From Clostridia bacterium (GTDB lineage Bacteria; Bacillota; Clostridia; Oscillospirales; CAG-272): a stretch of DNA of 64,000 bases. A program made the translations under genes and the position numbers. Under the pieces are notes generated by a model. That model saw only the letters and a list, made by a program, of their open reading frames with translations. It was not told the DNA's origin and did no database searches. Location: contig JAFQEC010000020.1 in assembly GCA_017415805.1 (NCBI GenBank), positions 19,224 to 83,223 on the forward strand, read 5' to 3'. Shown here piece after piece: positions 7,126 through 16,726 of this stretch (position 1 is its first letter; each line of letters begins with the position of its first letter).

Positions 7126-7755
7126 GTGGAACAAAAGTCGAACGCCGTCAAGACGCTCTCGTTTCTGGTGATCACGCTGGCGGTCTATCTGCTGCTCTGG
7201 CAGCTGCTCACGCGCTATTTTGATCTCCCCGTTTATTATTACGCGCGCCTGATCGAGCTGCTTGCGATCGGTCTTTTCATCGCGCTTGCCCTGCATACGC
7301 CCATGCGCTTTTGTGAGATGGGGATCGTCGTGCCGCGTGACGTGCTGGCGCGCTCTCTCGCGGCGGGCGGTGCCATTGCGCTCCTCGTATTTACCGTGCT
7401 GGGTCTTTTGCGCGTGCGGCTCGGCGGCATGCCGCTTTTTTCGTGGCACGTGTCGGGGGATATTTCGCGCGTGACCTATATTCTCGTTGCACCCTTACAG
7501 GAGATCTTGGCCAAAAGCGTGATGCTATACAGCTTTGAGCTTTGCTTTGAGGGCAGGCATCCGCACCTGGCAAATCTGATGTCGGGGCTGACCTTTGCCG
7601 CCTTCCACGTGGTCTACGGCTTCCCCATGATGGTGCTGGCGATGCTGCTGGCGCTGTTCACGGGATGGCTGTTTTTGCGCGTGCGCTGTGTGTGGGGCTG
7701 CGCGCTGGCGCACTTCGCACTCGGCTTTCTGCCCGCATGCTTCGGCTTTGCCTGA
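7126..7755 (+). CDS. CPBP-type integral membrane protein (possible intramembrane protease relative)
   Basis: A 209-aa protein with six to seven hydrophobic segments. Its second half resembles CPBP/Abi (CAAX protease-like) proteins: LVAPLQEILAKS where the family has EExxxR, FAAFHVVYG (F-x-x-x-H motif), and ALAHFALGF for the third motif. The first motif is degenerate (QE...K instead of EE...R), so activity is doubtful. The GTG start at 7126 has AAAGAGGT upstream. CPBP proteins process prenylated proteins or act in bacteriocin immunity in other bacteria, but nothing here says which. Next gene has its own promoter overlapping the 3' end. Confidence 0.6.
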   Translation: MEQKSNAVKTLSFLVITLAVYLLLWQLLTRYFDLPVYYYARLIELLAIGLFIALALHTPMRFCEMGIVVPRDVLARSLAAGGAIALLVFTVLGLLRVRLGGMPLFSWHVSGDISRVTYILVAPLQEILAKSVMLYSFELCFEGRHPHLANLMSGLTFAAFHVVYGFPMMVLAMLLALFTGWLFLRVRCVWGCALAHFALGFLPACFGFA

Positions 7756-7758
7756 CTC

Positions 7759-7787
7759 TTGCTTTTTTTACAAAAAGGTGTTATAAT
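7759..7787 (+). promoter_or_regulatory. Promoter for the small Cys-rich protein
   Basis: TTGCTT (7759-7764), 17 bp, TATAAT (7782-7787), starting 4 bp after the preceding stop codon. Confidence 0.7.
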
Positions 7788-7811
7788 GGTATCAAAAAAG
7801 GGGGCGATACC

Positions 7812-7988
7812 GTGGAAACGCGCTGTGAGAGCTGTGAATTTTACGATTGGGACGAATACGAGGACGCCTATGTTTGCACGATGCGCCTGGACGAGGACGA
7901 GATGGTGCAATTTCTGTCACGCCGCACCGCGTCCTGCCCCTACTACCGCTACTACGACGAATACAAGAGCGTACACAAGCAGATCTAA
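7812..7988 (+). CDS. Small Cys-rich acidic protein, DUF6472-like (58 aa)
   Basis: The GTG at 7812 follows GGGGG at usable spacing. The protein starts METRCESCEFYDWDEYEDAY and has four cysteines in a C-x2-C...C...CPYY arrangement, which suggests a small metal-binding (zinc or iron) knuckle. The CExCEFYD...C.M.LDEDEM.RFL...CPYYR pattern matches a small protein family common in Clostridia that I recall as DUF6472; its function is unknown. It has its own promoter and ends before a strong shared terminator. Confidence 0.75.
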   Translation: METRCESCEFYDWDEYEDAYVCTMRLDEDEMVQFLSRRTASCPYYRYYDEYKSVHKQI

Positions 7989-8022
7989 CGCAAGCATCGC
8001 GCTTGAACCAAGAATTGCAAAT

Positions 8023-8069
8023 AAAAAGAGAGGATATTTCGGCATGAACCGATCTATCCTCTCTTTTTT
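8023..8069. terminator. Bidirectional terminator (end of the purine operon)
   Basis: AAAAAGAGAGGATA (8023-8036) pairs with TATCCTCTCTTTTTT (8055-8069). It ends the small Cys-rich gene on the plus strand and fhs, the last purine-operon gene, on the minus strand. Confidence 0.9.
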
Positions 8070-8075
8070 CAGTGC

Positions 8076-9749
8076 TTAAAACAGCCCCGTGATCTTGCCG
8101 TCGTCATCCACGTCGATGCGAAGCGCCGCAGGAGATTTCGGCAGGCCCGGCATCGTCATAATCTCACCCGTGAGTGCAACGATGAAGCCCGCGCCCGCGG
8201 ACACCTTGACCTGACGCACGGTGACCGTGAAGCCCTCGGGCGCGCCAAGCTTGGCGGCATCATCCGAGAAGCTGTACTGAGTCTTTGCCATACAGATGGG
8301 CAAATTGCCAAAGCCAAGAGCGGTCAGCTGTGCGATCTGCTTCTTCGCCTGGGGTGCAAAGCTCACCCCGTTGCCGCCGTAAATGCGCCCCACGATGGCC
8401 TCGATCTTCTCCTCGATCGTGGTCTCGGTCTCGTACGCAAAGGAGAACTCACTCTGCTGCTCACACAGACGCACGACCTCCTCGGCCAGCGCCATACCGC
8501 CCTTGCCGCCCTCGGCCCAGACGGTGGAGAGCACCACGTTGACGCCCAGCGCACGGCACTTCTCGATCACCAGCGCGATCTCGGCATCGGTATCGGTCGG
8601 GAAGCGGTTGACCGCCACCACGGCAGGCAGCCGGTAGACGTTTTTGATGTTGGAAACATGGCGCAAAAGGTTCGGGATGCCCGCCTCAAGCGCCGCGAGA
8701 TTCTCGCCGCTAAGCTCGGTCTTGGGCACGCCGCCGTGCATCTTGAGTGCGCGCACCGTGGCCACGATGACCACAGCCGAGGGCACAAGCCCTGCCGCGC
8801 GGCACTTGATATCCAAAAACTTCTCTGCACCGAGATCCGCGCCAAAGCCCGCCTCGGTGATGGCATAATCGCCCAGCTTCATGGCCATACGGGTGGCGAT
8901 CACCGAGTTGCAGCCGTGTGCGATGTTGGCAAACGGGCCGCCGTGCACCAGCGCGGGCGTGCCCTCCAGGGTCTGCACGAGGTTGGGCTTGATCGCGTCC
9001 TTGAGCAGTGCCGCAAGCGCGCCTACTGCACCAAGATCCCCTGCGGTCACGGGCTTCTCGTCGTAGGTATAGGCCACAACGATGCGCGAAAGACGCTCCT
9101 TGAGGTCGGCCATCGACGAGGCAAGGCAGAACACCGCCATGATCTCGGATGCCACCGTAATATCAAATCCGTCCTCGCGCGGCACGCCGTTCACGCGGCC
9201 GCCCAGACCGTCGGTCACAAAGCGCAGCTGACGGTCGTTCATATCCACGCACCGCTTCCAGGTGATGCGGCGGGTGTCGATGCCCAGTGCGTTGCCCTGA
9301 TGAATGTGGTTGTCAAGCAGCGCAGCCAGCAGGTTGTTGGCCGCACCAATGGCGTGAAAGTCGCCCGTGAAGTGCAAATTGATATCTTCCATGGGCACGA
9401 CCTGTGCATAGCCGCCGCCTGCGGCGCCGCCCTTGATGCCGAACACCGGCCCCAGCGACGGCTCGCGCAGTGCCACGGCCACGCGCTTGCCGATGCGGCG
9501 CATGCCGTCGGCAAGGCCGATGGTGGTGGTGGTCTTACCCTCGCCCGCGGGGGTGGGGGTAATGGCCGTGACCAGGATCAGCTTGCCGTCGGGGCGTGTG
9601 GTATCGCGCAAGAGCGCGTTGTCGATCTTCGCCTTATAGCGTCCGTATTGCTCCAAATATTTCTCGTCGATGCCCGCAGTCTTCGCGATCTCGGTAATGG
9701 GCTGCATATGCGCACTTTGCGCGATCTCAATATCCGAAAGGAACGCCAT
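8076..9749 (-). CDS. fhs: Formate--tetrahydrofolate ligase
   Basis: Makes 10-formyl-THF from formate, THF and ATP in the cytoplasm. The 557-aa length fits the family. The ATP-site loop [19 protein letters not shown] lies near residues 64-82, followed by [36 protein letters not shown] and the downstream ...[12 protein letters not shown]. Start has GGAGAAACG upstream. It is the last gene of the purine operon, 12 bp after purL, so the formyl donor for PurN and PurH is made from the same transcript. Confidence 0.97.
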   Translation of the reverse strand: MAFLSDIEIAQSAHMQPITEIAKTAGIDEKYLEQYGRYKAKIDNALLRDTTRPDGKLILVTAITPTPAGEGKTTTTIGLADGMRRIGKRVAVALREPSLGPVFGIKGGAAGGGYAQVVPMEDINLHFTGDFHAIGAANNLLAALLDNHIHQGNALGIDTRRITWKRCVDMNDRQLRFVTDGLGGRVNGVPREDGFDITVASEIMAVFCLASSMADLKERLSRIVVAYTYDEKPVTAGDLGAVGALAALLKDAIKPNLVQTLEGTPALVHGGPFANIAHGCNSVIATRMAMKLGDYAITEAGFGADLGAEKFLDIKCRAAGLVPSAVVIVATVRALKMHGGVPKTELSGENLAALEAGIPNLLRHVSNIKNVYRLPAVVAVNRFPTDTDAEIALVIEKCRALGVNVVLSTVWAEGGKGGMALAEEVVRLCEQQSEFSFAYETETTIEEKIEAIVGRIYGGNGVSFAPQAKKQIAQLTALGFGNLPICMAKTQYSFSDDAAKLGAPEGFTVTVRQVKVSAGAGFIVALTGEIMTMPGLPKSPAALRIDVDDDGKITGLF

Positions 9750-9761
9750 ATCCGTTTCTCC

Positions 9762-12700
9762 TTATTGCTTAAAATATTTCACAGCAGATGCAAAGAGCTT
9801 CATGTCGTACTCACCGGGCACGTTGCGGTAGATGCCGTTCACAAAGCGCTCGGAGTGGCCCATCTTGCCCAGCACGCGGCCGTCGGGCGAGGTGATGCCC
9901 TCGATCGCGGCGATCGAGCCGTTGGGATTGAAGGCGCTGTCCATGGTGGGGTTGCCCGCAAGATCCACGTACTGCGTGGCGATCTGACCGTTTGCGGCAA
10001 GCTGCTTCACCAGCTCCTCGGATGCGAGGAACCGTCCCTCGCCGTGCGAGATCGGCACGGTGTAGATCTCACCGACCTCGGTGCCTGCGAGCCAGGGCGA
10101 CTTGTTGGTGCAAACACGGGTGCGCACCATCTTGGACTGGTGGCGACCGATGATGTTATAGGTCAGGGTGGGGCAATCGGCATCGGTGTCGATGATCTTG
10201 CCAAAGGGCACAAGACCCAGCTTGATCAGCGCCTGGAAGCCGTTGCAAATACCCAGCATCAAGCCGTCACGGGTATCGAGCAGCTTGCCCACCTGCTCCT
10301 TGACCGCAGGATTGCGGAAGAAGGCGGTGATGAACTTGGCCGAGCCGTCGGGCTCGTCACCGCCCGAGAAGCCGCCGGGAATGAACACCATCTGCGACTC
10401 GGAGAGCTTTTTCGCCACCGTTTCGACACTTCTTGCCACGTCGTCGGCGGTGAGGTTGCGGATCACCACGATGTCGGCCTCCGCGCCTGCGCGCTCCAGC
10501 GCACGTGCGGAGTCATACTCGCAGTTGGTGCCGGGGAACACGGGAATGAGCGCCTTTGGGCGCGCGCACTTCACTGCGGGTGCTGCATTACAGCCCGCAC
10601 GGTATGCAAATGCACTTGCCTCGCCCTTCGCGGGGGCATCGGTGGGATACACGTCCGCAAGCGTCGCCTCGTTGAGGGACAGCAGCTCGGCGATCGTCGC
10701 CTTTTCGCCGTCCAGCACGATCTCGGGTGCTTCGGTGGTCTCACCGATCTTCGTCGCGTAAGGAAGATCGACCTCCTCGGTCAGCTCCGCCACGATGAAA
10801 TCCTGCATCATGCCGCTGTACCAGCTCTCTCCCACCGTACCGCAGGATGCAAAGCCGATCTCGTTACCGAAGGACATCTTCATCACGGCCTCGGCAATGC
10901 CGTTCTCCACGGCCCATGCGGCCTTGACCTTGCCTGCCTTGTGCTGCGCGTGGAAGGCCTCCCATGCGGCCTTGGTGGAGTCCGCCGACTTCTCGGTGGG
11001 CGCAAACAGATACACGGGATGTCCTGCCGCCTTGAACTCGGGCGAGAGCACGTCGCACGCCTTGATGGGCGCAATGGCGAAGGAGATCAGCGTCGGGGGA
11101 ACGTCCTTATCGAGGAACGTGCCCGACATCGAGTCCTTGCCGCCGATGGCCGCGGCGTTCAGCTCCATTTGCGCGTCCATCGCGCCAAGCAGTGCCGCAA
11201 AGGGCTTGCCCCAGCGCATGGGCTCGTTACGCAGCTTCTCGAAAAACTCCTGCAGCGTAAGGTACGCATCCTTATAGTCCGCGCCTGCCGCCACGATCTT
11301 GGCCATGGAGCTGTATACGGCGGCGTGTGCGCCCGTGTAGGGATCGACACACATCACGTCGGGGTCAAGCCCCCACGCCATGACGCTGGCCTTATCGGTG
11401 ACCTGTCCCGGGAGCACGGGCAGCAGCGCCGCCATGGCCTGTGCGGGTGTCCGCTGCGTCTTGCCGCCGAAGGGCATGAGCACCGAGCCCGCACCGATCG
11501 AGCCGTCAAAGCGCTCGACAAGGCCTCTGCGGCCTGCGGTTTTGAGGTCGCCTGCCATCTCACGCAGATCGCGGTACAGTGCCTTGAAGAACACCGAGAG
11601 GTCCTTTGCGGTGACCTCGACCTCGGTGTGCTTATCCGCACCGTTGGTATTCAGGAAATCGCGCGAGAGATCAGCGATAGTCTGCCCCTTCCAGGTCATG
11701 ACCATGCGCGCTTGCTCGGTCACCACCGCCACGCGGTAGGCCTCGAGGTTCTCGGCGCTTGCGTATTCAATAAACTTGTCGGCATCCTCGGCGGCGACCA
11801 CCACAGCCATGCGCTCCTGCGATTCGGAGATGGCAAGCTCGGTGCCGTCCAGGCCGTCGTATTTCTTGCGCACGGCGTCCAGATCGATGGAAAGGCCGTC
11901 GGCCAGCTCGCCGATGGCGACCGATACGCCGCCCGCACCGAAGTCGTTGCAGCGCTTGATCAGGCGCGTGACCGCAGGATTGCGGAACAGTCGCTGGATC
12001 TTGCGCTCCTCGGGCGCGTTACCCTTCTGCACCTCGGATGCCATGGTCGTGAGCGACTTCATGTTGTGGCTCTTGGACGAGCCCGTCGCACCGCCGATGC
12101 CGTCGCGACCCGTGCGACCGCCCAGCAGCACGATCACATCACCGGGGGCGGGACGCTCACGGCGCACGTTGTACGCGGGCGCGGCGGCCACGACGGCACC
12201 GCACTCCAGTCTCTTTGCCACGTAGCCCTCGTGATAGACCTCGGCCACGTGACCCGTGGCAAGACCAATCTGGTTGCCGTAGGATGAATAGCCTGCGGCC
12301 GCCGTCTGGCAGAGCTTGCGCTGGGGCAGCTTGCCGGGCAGCGTTTCGGCCAGGGTCTTGCGGGGGTCGCCCGCGCCCGTCACGCGCATCGCCTGATGCA
12401 CGTAGGCGCGGCCCGAAAGCGGATCGCGGATACAGCCGCCGATACAGGTTGCTGCGCCGCCAAAGGGCTCAATCTCGGTGGGGTGGTTGTGGGTCTCGTT
12501 CTTGAACATCAAGAGCCAATCCTGCTCCTCGCCGTTCACGGTGGCCGTAACGTGGATCGAGCAGGCGTTGATCTCCTCGCTCTCGTCAAGCTCAGGGAGC
12601 GCGCCGCGCTTTTTGAGGGTCTTGACCGCGATGGTGGCAATATCCATGAGCGTCTGAGGGCGCTTTGCCGCCTTCTCTGCACCGTAGACCTCGACACGGT

Positions 12701-13454
12701 TGGCAAGATAGCGCTCGTAGGCGGCCTGCACGGCGGGATCGGCGATCTTCACGTTGTCGATGTGCGTGGAGAAGGTGGTGTGACGGCAGTGGTCCGACCA
12801 GTAGGTATCCACCACACGGATCTCGGTGATGGTGGGGTCACGGTGCTCCTCGTCACGGAAATACGCCTGCAGGAACTTGAGATCGTCGAGATCCATGGCA
12901 AGGCCAAGGGTGTCGAGCAGCTCCGAAAGCCCCTTCTCGTCAAGACCGATAAACCCATTTACCGTGGCAACGGTATCGGGAATGGCGTACTCGATGGCCA
13001 GCGTCTCGGGCTTCTCCAGCGTGGCCTCGCGGCTCTCCACCGCGTTGATCACGTACTTCTTTACAGCGTTCACGTCGTCCTCGGTCAGCTTGCCGCCAAG
13101 GATATAGACCTTGGCCGAGCGCACGGTGGGGCGCTCGCCCTGACTTTGGAGCTGAATGCACTGCGCGGCCGAATCGGCGCGCTGGTCAAACTGACCGGGC
13201 AGGGGCTCTACGGCGAACACCGTACCGCCCTTCGCGTCCAGCGTGTCGGACACGAGGTCGAGCTGGGGCTCGGAGAACACGGTACGCACCGCCTGCTCAA
13301 AGAGCGCCGCATCGATGTTTTCCACATCGTAGCGATTGATCACACGCACCGATTCCAGCGCGGTGATGCCAACGAGATTTTTCAGCTCGGCAAGCAGACC
13401 GTTTGCCTCGTGCGCCAACTCTGCCTTTTTCTCGACATATACTCTGTAAACCAT
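9762..13454 (-). CDS. purL: Phosphoribosylformylglycinamidine synthase, single chain (PurL-PurQ fusion type)
   Basis: Converts FGAR, glutamine and ATP to FGAM. At 1,230 aa it is the long form carrying both synthase and glutaminase, so no separate purQ/purS is needed. An N-terminal PurS-like/linker region is followed by two AIRS-type ATP domains (SDHCRHTTF, FKNETHNHPTEIEPFGGAATCIGG, GGKDSMSGTF). The C-terminal class I glutaminase starts near residue 990 (LIPVFPGTNCEYDSA) with the nucleophile in GICNGFQ and the His/Glu in ISHGEGRF. The sequence type is the clostridial clade II form. Start at 13454 rather than upstream because GGAGAG precedes it; purD ends 11 bp before. Confidence 0.96.
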   Translation of the reverse strand: MVYRVYVEKKAELAHEANGLLAELKNLVGITALESVRVINRYDVENIDAALFEQAVRTVFSEPQLDLVSDTLDAKGGTVFAVEPLPGQFDQRADSAAQCIQLQSQGERPTVRSAKVYILGGKLTEDDVNAVKKYVINAVESREATLEKPETLAIEYAIPDTVATVNGFIGLDEKGLSELLDTLGLAMDLDDLKFLQAYFRDEEHRDPTITEIRVVDTYWSDHCRHTTFSTHIDNVKIADPAVQAAYERYLANRVEVYGAEKAAKRPQTLMDIATIAVKTLKKRGALPELDESEEINACSIHVTATVNGEEQDWLLMFKNETHNHPTEIEPFGGAATCIGGCIRDPLSGRAYVHQAMRVTGAGDPRKTLAETLPGKLPQRKLCQTAAAGYSSYGNQIGLATGHVAEVYHEGYVAKRLECGAVVAAAPAYNVRRERPAPGDVIVLLGGRTGRDGIGGATGSSKSHNMKSLTTMASEVQKGNAPEERKIQRLFRNPAVTRLIKRCNDFGAGGVSVAIGELADGLSIDLDAVRKKYDGLDGTELAISESQERMAVVVAAEDADKFIEYASAENLEAYRVAVVTEQARMVMTWKGQTIADLSRDFLNTNGADKHTEVEVTAKDLSVFFKALYRDLREMAGDLKTAGRRGLVERFDGSIGAGSVLMPFGGKTQRTPAQAMAALLPVLPGQVTDKASVMAWGLDPDVMCVDPYTGAHAAVYSSMAKIVAAGADYKDAYLTLQEFFEKLRNEPMRWGKPFAALLGAMDAQMELNAAAIGGKDSMSGTFLDKDVPPTLISFAIAPIKACDVLSPEFKAAGHPVYLFAPTEKSADSTKAAWEAFHAQHKAGKVKAAWAVENGIAEAVMKMSFGNEIGFASCGTVGESWYSGMMQDFIVAELTEEVDLPYATKIGETTEAPEIVLDGEKATIAELLSLNEATLADVYPTDAPAKGEASAFAYRAGCNAAPAVKCARPKALIPVFPGTNCEYDSARALERAGAEADIVVIRNLTADDVARSVETVAKKLSESQMVFIPGGFSGGDEPDGSAKFITAFFRNPAVKEQVGKLLDTRDGLMLGICNGFQALIKLGLVPFGKIIDTDADCPTLTYNIIGRHQSKMVRTRVCTNKSPWLAGTEVGEIYTVPISHGEGRFLASEELVKQLAANGQIATQYVDLAGNPTMDSAFNPNGSIAAIEGITSPDGRVLGKMGHSERFVNGIYRNVPGEYDMKLFASAVKYFKQ

Positions 13455-13465
13455 GTGGACTCTCC

Positions 13466-14734
13466 TTATTTGAGTGCGGCAAGCGCGCGCTTGCCAATGT
13501 CTTTTCTGCAATAAGCGTTCTCAAACTTGACCTTGGCCGCCACCTCGTAGGCGTGCGCCACGGCAGCGGGCAGGTCAGCGGCGGTCGCCACCGCGCCGAT
13601 CACGCGGCCACCCGCGGTGAGCAGCTTATCGCCCTCGCGCTTCGCGCCCGCCACGAACAGATATTCCCCGTCGGCCGTTTCGGGCAGGGTCATCTCAAAG
13701 CCCGAGGCGTATTTCTTGGGGTAGCCGTCCGACGCGAGCACCACGCAGCACGCAGCCCCCGCAGAGAACTTGACCTCCACCTCGGCAAGACGCTCGTCGG
13801 CGACCGCCTGCATCACGGTGAGCAGGTCGCTCTCCAAGAGGGGCAGCACCACCTGCGTTTCGGGATCGCCGAAGCGGCAGTTGTACTCGATCACGCGCGG
13901 GCCCTTGGGGGTGATCATCAGACCGAAGAACAGGCAACCCTTAAAAGGTCTGCCCTCGGCGTTCATGGCGTTCATGGTGGGCACAAAGATCTTCTCCATG
14001 CACTCCTTGGCCACCGCCTCGGTGTAGTAGGGGTTGGGCGCAACCGTACCCATGCCGCCCGTGTTCAGACCCTCGTCGTTGTCCTTGGCGCGCTTGTGAT
14101 CCATGGCCGAGACCATGGGCACCACGGTCTTGCCGTCCATGAACGCCAGCACCGAGACCTCGGGGCCTGTCATAAACTCCTCGACCAAAATGCGGCTTCC
14201 GCTCTCGCCAAAGACCTTATCACACATCATTTCCTTGACGGCGGCCTTGGCCTCGTCAAAGCTCTGCGCGATCACCACGCCCTTGCCGAGCGCCAGGCCG
14301 TCGGCCTTGATGACGGTGGGATAGTCCTGCTTTTCCAGATACGCGATGGCCGCATCGGGGTCGTCAAAGGCCTCGCTTGCCGCGGTGGGGATGCCGTATT
14401 TGTGCATCAGCGCCTTGGAAAAGACCTTGCTGCCCTCGATAATGGCGGCGTTTGCGCGCGGGCCAAAGCAGGGGATGCCCAGCTCCTCCAGCGCGTCCAC
14501 ACAACCCAGCACCAGCGGATCGTCGGGGGCGACCACGGCAAAGTCAATGGCGTTTGCCTTGGCGAACTCCACGATCGCGGGGATATCCTTCGCGCCGATG
14601 GCCACACACTCGGCATCGGCGGCGATGCCGCCGTTGCCGGGGAGCGCGAAGATCTTCTCGACGCTCTTATTTTCTTTCAGCTTTTGGATGATGGCGTGCT
14701 CGCGGCCGCCACCGCCGACTACCAGTATCTTCAT
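13466..14734 (-). CDS. purD: Phosphoribosylamine--glycine ligase
   Basis: Joins phosphoribosylamine and glycine with ATP to form GAR. The 422-aa protein begins MKILVVGGGGREHAI, the usual N-terminal loop of the family, and carries ATP-grasp elements in the middle (KADGLALGKGVVIA, ILVEEFMTGPEVSVL) and RFGDPETQVVLP near residue 290. It sits between purH and purL in the operon with short gaps. Confidence 0.97.
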   Translation of the reverse strand: MKILVVGGGGREHAIIQKLKENKSVEKIFALPGNGGIAADAECVAIGAKDIPAIVEFAKANAIDFAVVAPDDPLVLGCVDALEELGIPCFGPRANAAIIEGSKVFSKALMHKYGIPTAASEAFDDPDAAIAYLEKQDYPTVIKADGLALGKGVVIAQSFDEAKAAVKEMMCDKVFGESGSRILVEEFMTGPEVSVLAFMDGKTVVPMVSAMDHKRAKDNDEGLNTGGMGTVAPNPYYTEAVAKECMEKIFVPTMNAMNAEGRPFKGCLFFGLMITPKGPRVIEYNCRFGDPETQVVLPLLESDLLTVMQAVADERLAEVEVKFSAGAACCVVLASDGYPKKYASGFEMTLPETADGEYLFVAGAKREGDKLLTAGGRVIGAVATAADLPAAVAHAYEVAAKVKFENAYCRKDIGKRALAALK

Positions 14735-14752
14735 ATATTCTGCCCTCTCTGA

Positions 14753-15937
14753 TCAGTGGTGGAACAGTCGCATGCCCGTGAACGCCATGGTCATGCCGTA
14801 CTTGTCGCAGCACTCAATCACCGCGTCGTCGCGGATCGAGCCGCCGGGCTCGGCAATGTACTTGACGCCGCTTCTCTTAGCGCGCTCGATGTTGTCGCTG
14901 AACGGGAAGAAGGCGTCCGAGCCGAGTGCCACGCCGTCAATGGATGCAAGATATTCCATGATCTCGGCATCGGTGAGGGGGGCGGGCTGCTCGGTAAAGT
15001 ACTTCTGCCAGTTGCCCTCGGCGCACACGTCCTCCTCGTTGCGGTTGATGTAGCCGTCGATCACGTTGTCGCGGTCGGGGCGGCCCATACCCGCCTTGAA
15101 CGGAAGGTTCAGCACCTTCTCGTGCTGGCGCAGGAACCACGTGTCAGCCTTGCTGCCCGCAAGGCGCGTGCAGTGAATACGCGATTGCTGACCCGCACCC
15201 ACGCCGATCGCCTGTCCGTCCACGGCGTAGCACACCGAGTTGGACTGGGTGTATTTCAGCGTGATGAGCGCGATGATCAGGTCGCGCCGCGCGCTCTCGG
15301 GGAGCTCCTTGCTCGCCGTCACCACGTTGGTAAGCAGCTCCGAGCCGATGTGGAAATTGTTTCGGCCCTGCTCAAAGGTGATCCCGTAGACCTGCTTGCG
15401 CTCGACGGGGTCGGGAATGAAATCGGGGTCGATCTCAATGATGTTGTAGCTGCCCTTGCGCTTGGATTTCAGGATCTCCAGTGCCTCGGGCTCGTAGCCG
15501 GGGGCGATGATGCCGTCCGAGACCTCGCGCTGGATGAGCTTTGCGGTGGTCACGTCGCACACGTCCGAGAGGGCGACCCAGTCACCGAACGAGCACATAC
15601 GGTCGGTGCCGCGTGCGCGCGCGTACGCGCAGGCGAGGGGGGAGTCGTCCAAGCCCTCGATATCCTCAACAAAGCAGGCCTTCTTGAGCTTTTCGGAAAG
15701 CTTGAGGCCGACCGCGGCCGAGGTGGGGCTGACGTGCTTGAAGGAGGTCACGGCAGGAAGGCCCAGCACCTCTCTCAGCTCCTTGACCAGCTGCCAGCTG
15801 TTGAAGGCGTCCAGAAAGTTGATGTATCCGGGTCTGCCGCACAGGATCTTGATGGGCAGCTCACTGCCGTCGTGCATATAAATGCGCGCGGGCTTTTGGT
15901 TGGGGTTACAGCCGTATTTGAGTTCAAATTCGTTCAT
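14753..15937 (-). CDS. purH: Stand-alone AICAR formyltransferase (PurH C-terminal domain type)
   Basis: Transfers the formyl group of 10-formyl-THF to AICAR to give FAICAR. The 394-aa protein corresponds only to the transformylase half of the usual ~510-aa bifunctional PurH; the MGS-like IMP cyclohydrolase half is absent. The catalytic Lys-His pair of this domain is visible in SFKHVSPTSAAVG near residue 66. The missing cyclohydrolase is supplied by the next gene upstream in the operon (15954-16670). Confidence 0.93.
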   Translation of the reverse strand: MNEFELKYGCNPNQKPARIYMHDGSELPIKILCGRPGYINFLDAFNSWQLVKELREVLGLPAVTSFKHVSPTSAAVGLKLSEKLKKACFVEDIEGLDDSPLACAYARARGTDRMCSFGDWVALSDVCDVTTAKLIQREVSDGIIAPGYEPEALEILKSKRKGSYNIIEIDPDFIPDPVERKQVYGITFEQGRNNFHIGSELLTNVVTASKELPESARRDLIIALITLKYTQSNSVCYAVDGQAIGVGAGQQSRIHCTRLAGSKADTWFLRQHEKVLNLPFKAGMGRPDRDNVIDGYINRNEEDVCAEGNWQKYFTEQPAPLTDAEIMEYLASIDGVALGSDAFFPFSDNIERAKRSGVKYIAEPGGSIRDDAVIECCDKYGMTMAFTGMRLFHH

Positions 15938-15953
15938 CGCTCGCTCCTTATAA

Positions 15954-16670
15954 TCAGCAGTTCTTATTCACGATGCGCGTCTCGCACTCGCCCGTGGCAA
16001 TGTCGATATAGCGCACGAACAAGGAGACCTTATTCTCCTCATTCAGGTTGGTCCAGATCAGGTCGGTCAGGGTGTCGATATCCACGTCGGGCAGCTCCAG
16101 CGTTTTGGGCTCTCCCTCAAACGAGGGCAGCGGATCGCCGTCGCCGTTGTAGGTGTGGATAAACTTCGCACGGCCTGCCAGGGGGTTGGAATACGCGTAG
16201 GTAAAGCGCTCGCACGAGCGATCGTCGCCCTCGGCGCTCTTCAGGATCGACATCGCAAAGTTCATGCCCTCGCGCTCCAAGCGGATGATGCCCGAGATAC
16301 GGGGGGTGAAGTTGGGCGCGTCGTCCTCAAACTCACGGGTGCGCAGAGATTGCTCAAAGGTCATCTGCTTGTCCATGAGGTCGTAGATCGTGTCGGTCTG
16401 ATCGCCGTTGGTCACAATGGTCTTGTTGCCAAGCACGCGCAAGGGATAGTAGATGATCAGGTGGGGATCCACCATCTTGGATTCGTCAAACGCCTTGGTG
16501 CGCATGTCGTTGCCCTCGGCCACGAACACGCGGTTGCGGCTGTTGACGCTCCTGCCCATGATGAAATAGGCGGTCACAGCCTTTTTGCCGTCGGCACTCT
16601 TGCCGATCAGAATACCTCTGCCGTGATAGGCGAGGGAGTTCAATTCATTTGCAATGGTGGATACCTTCAT
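15954..16670 (-). CDS. purO: IMP cyclohydrolase, archaeal PurO type
   Basis: Closes FAICAR to IMP, the last step of de novo purine synthesis. The 238-aa protein begins MKVSTIANELNSLAYHGRGI and contains YFIMGRSVNSRNRVF and DPHLIIYYPLR, matching the PurO-like IMP_cyclohyd family first known from archaea and unrelated in fold to the PurH N-domain. ATG at 16670 is chosen since AGGAGA sits 6 bp upstream; an in-frame ATG 18 bp earlier lacks that. It directly precedes the transformylase-only purH, so the two together replace bifunctional PurH. Confidence 0.9.
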   Translation of the reverse strand: MKVSTIANELNSLAYHGRGILIGKSADGKKAVTAYFIMGRSVNSRNRVFVAEGNDMRTKAFDESKMVDPHLIIYYPLRVLGNKTIVTNGDQTDTIYDLMDKQMTFEQSLRTREFEDDAPNFTPRISGIIRLEREGMNFAMSILKSAEGDDRSCERFTYAYSNPLAGRAKFIHTYNGDGDPLPSFEGEPKTLELPDVDIDTLTDLIWTNLNEENKVSLFVRYIDIATGECETRIVNKNC

Positions 16671-16726
16671 AATCTTCTCCTGTTTCAAGCGCCCCGCCCC
16701 GCGGTGGCGCTGTATTCCTTTCTCGG

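Noticed and set aside
8658..12287. A 1,209-codon open frame on the plus strand
   Set aside because: It is antisense to fhs and purL, which are certain. Its translation is rich in His/Arg/Gly without any fold; it is the usual by-product of strong codon bias in GC-rich genes.
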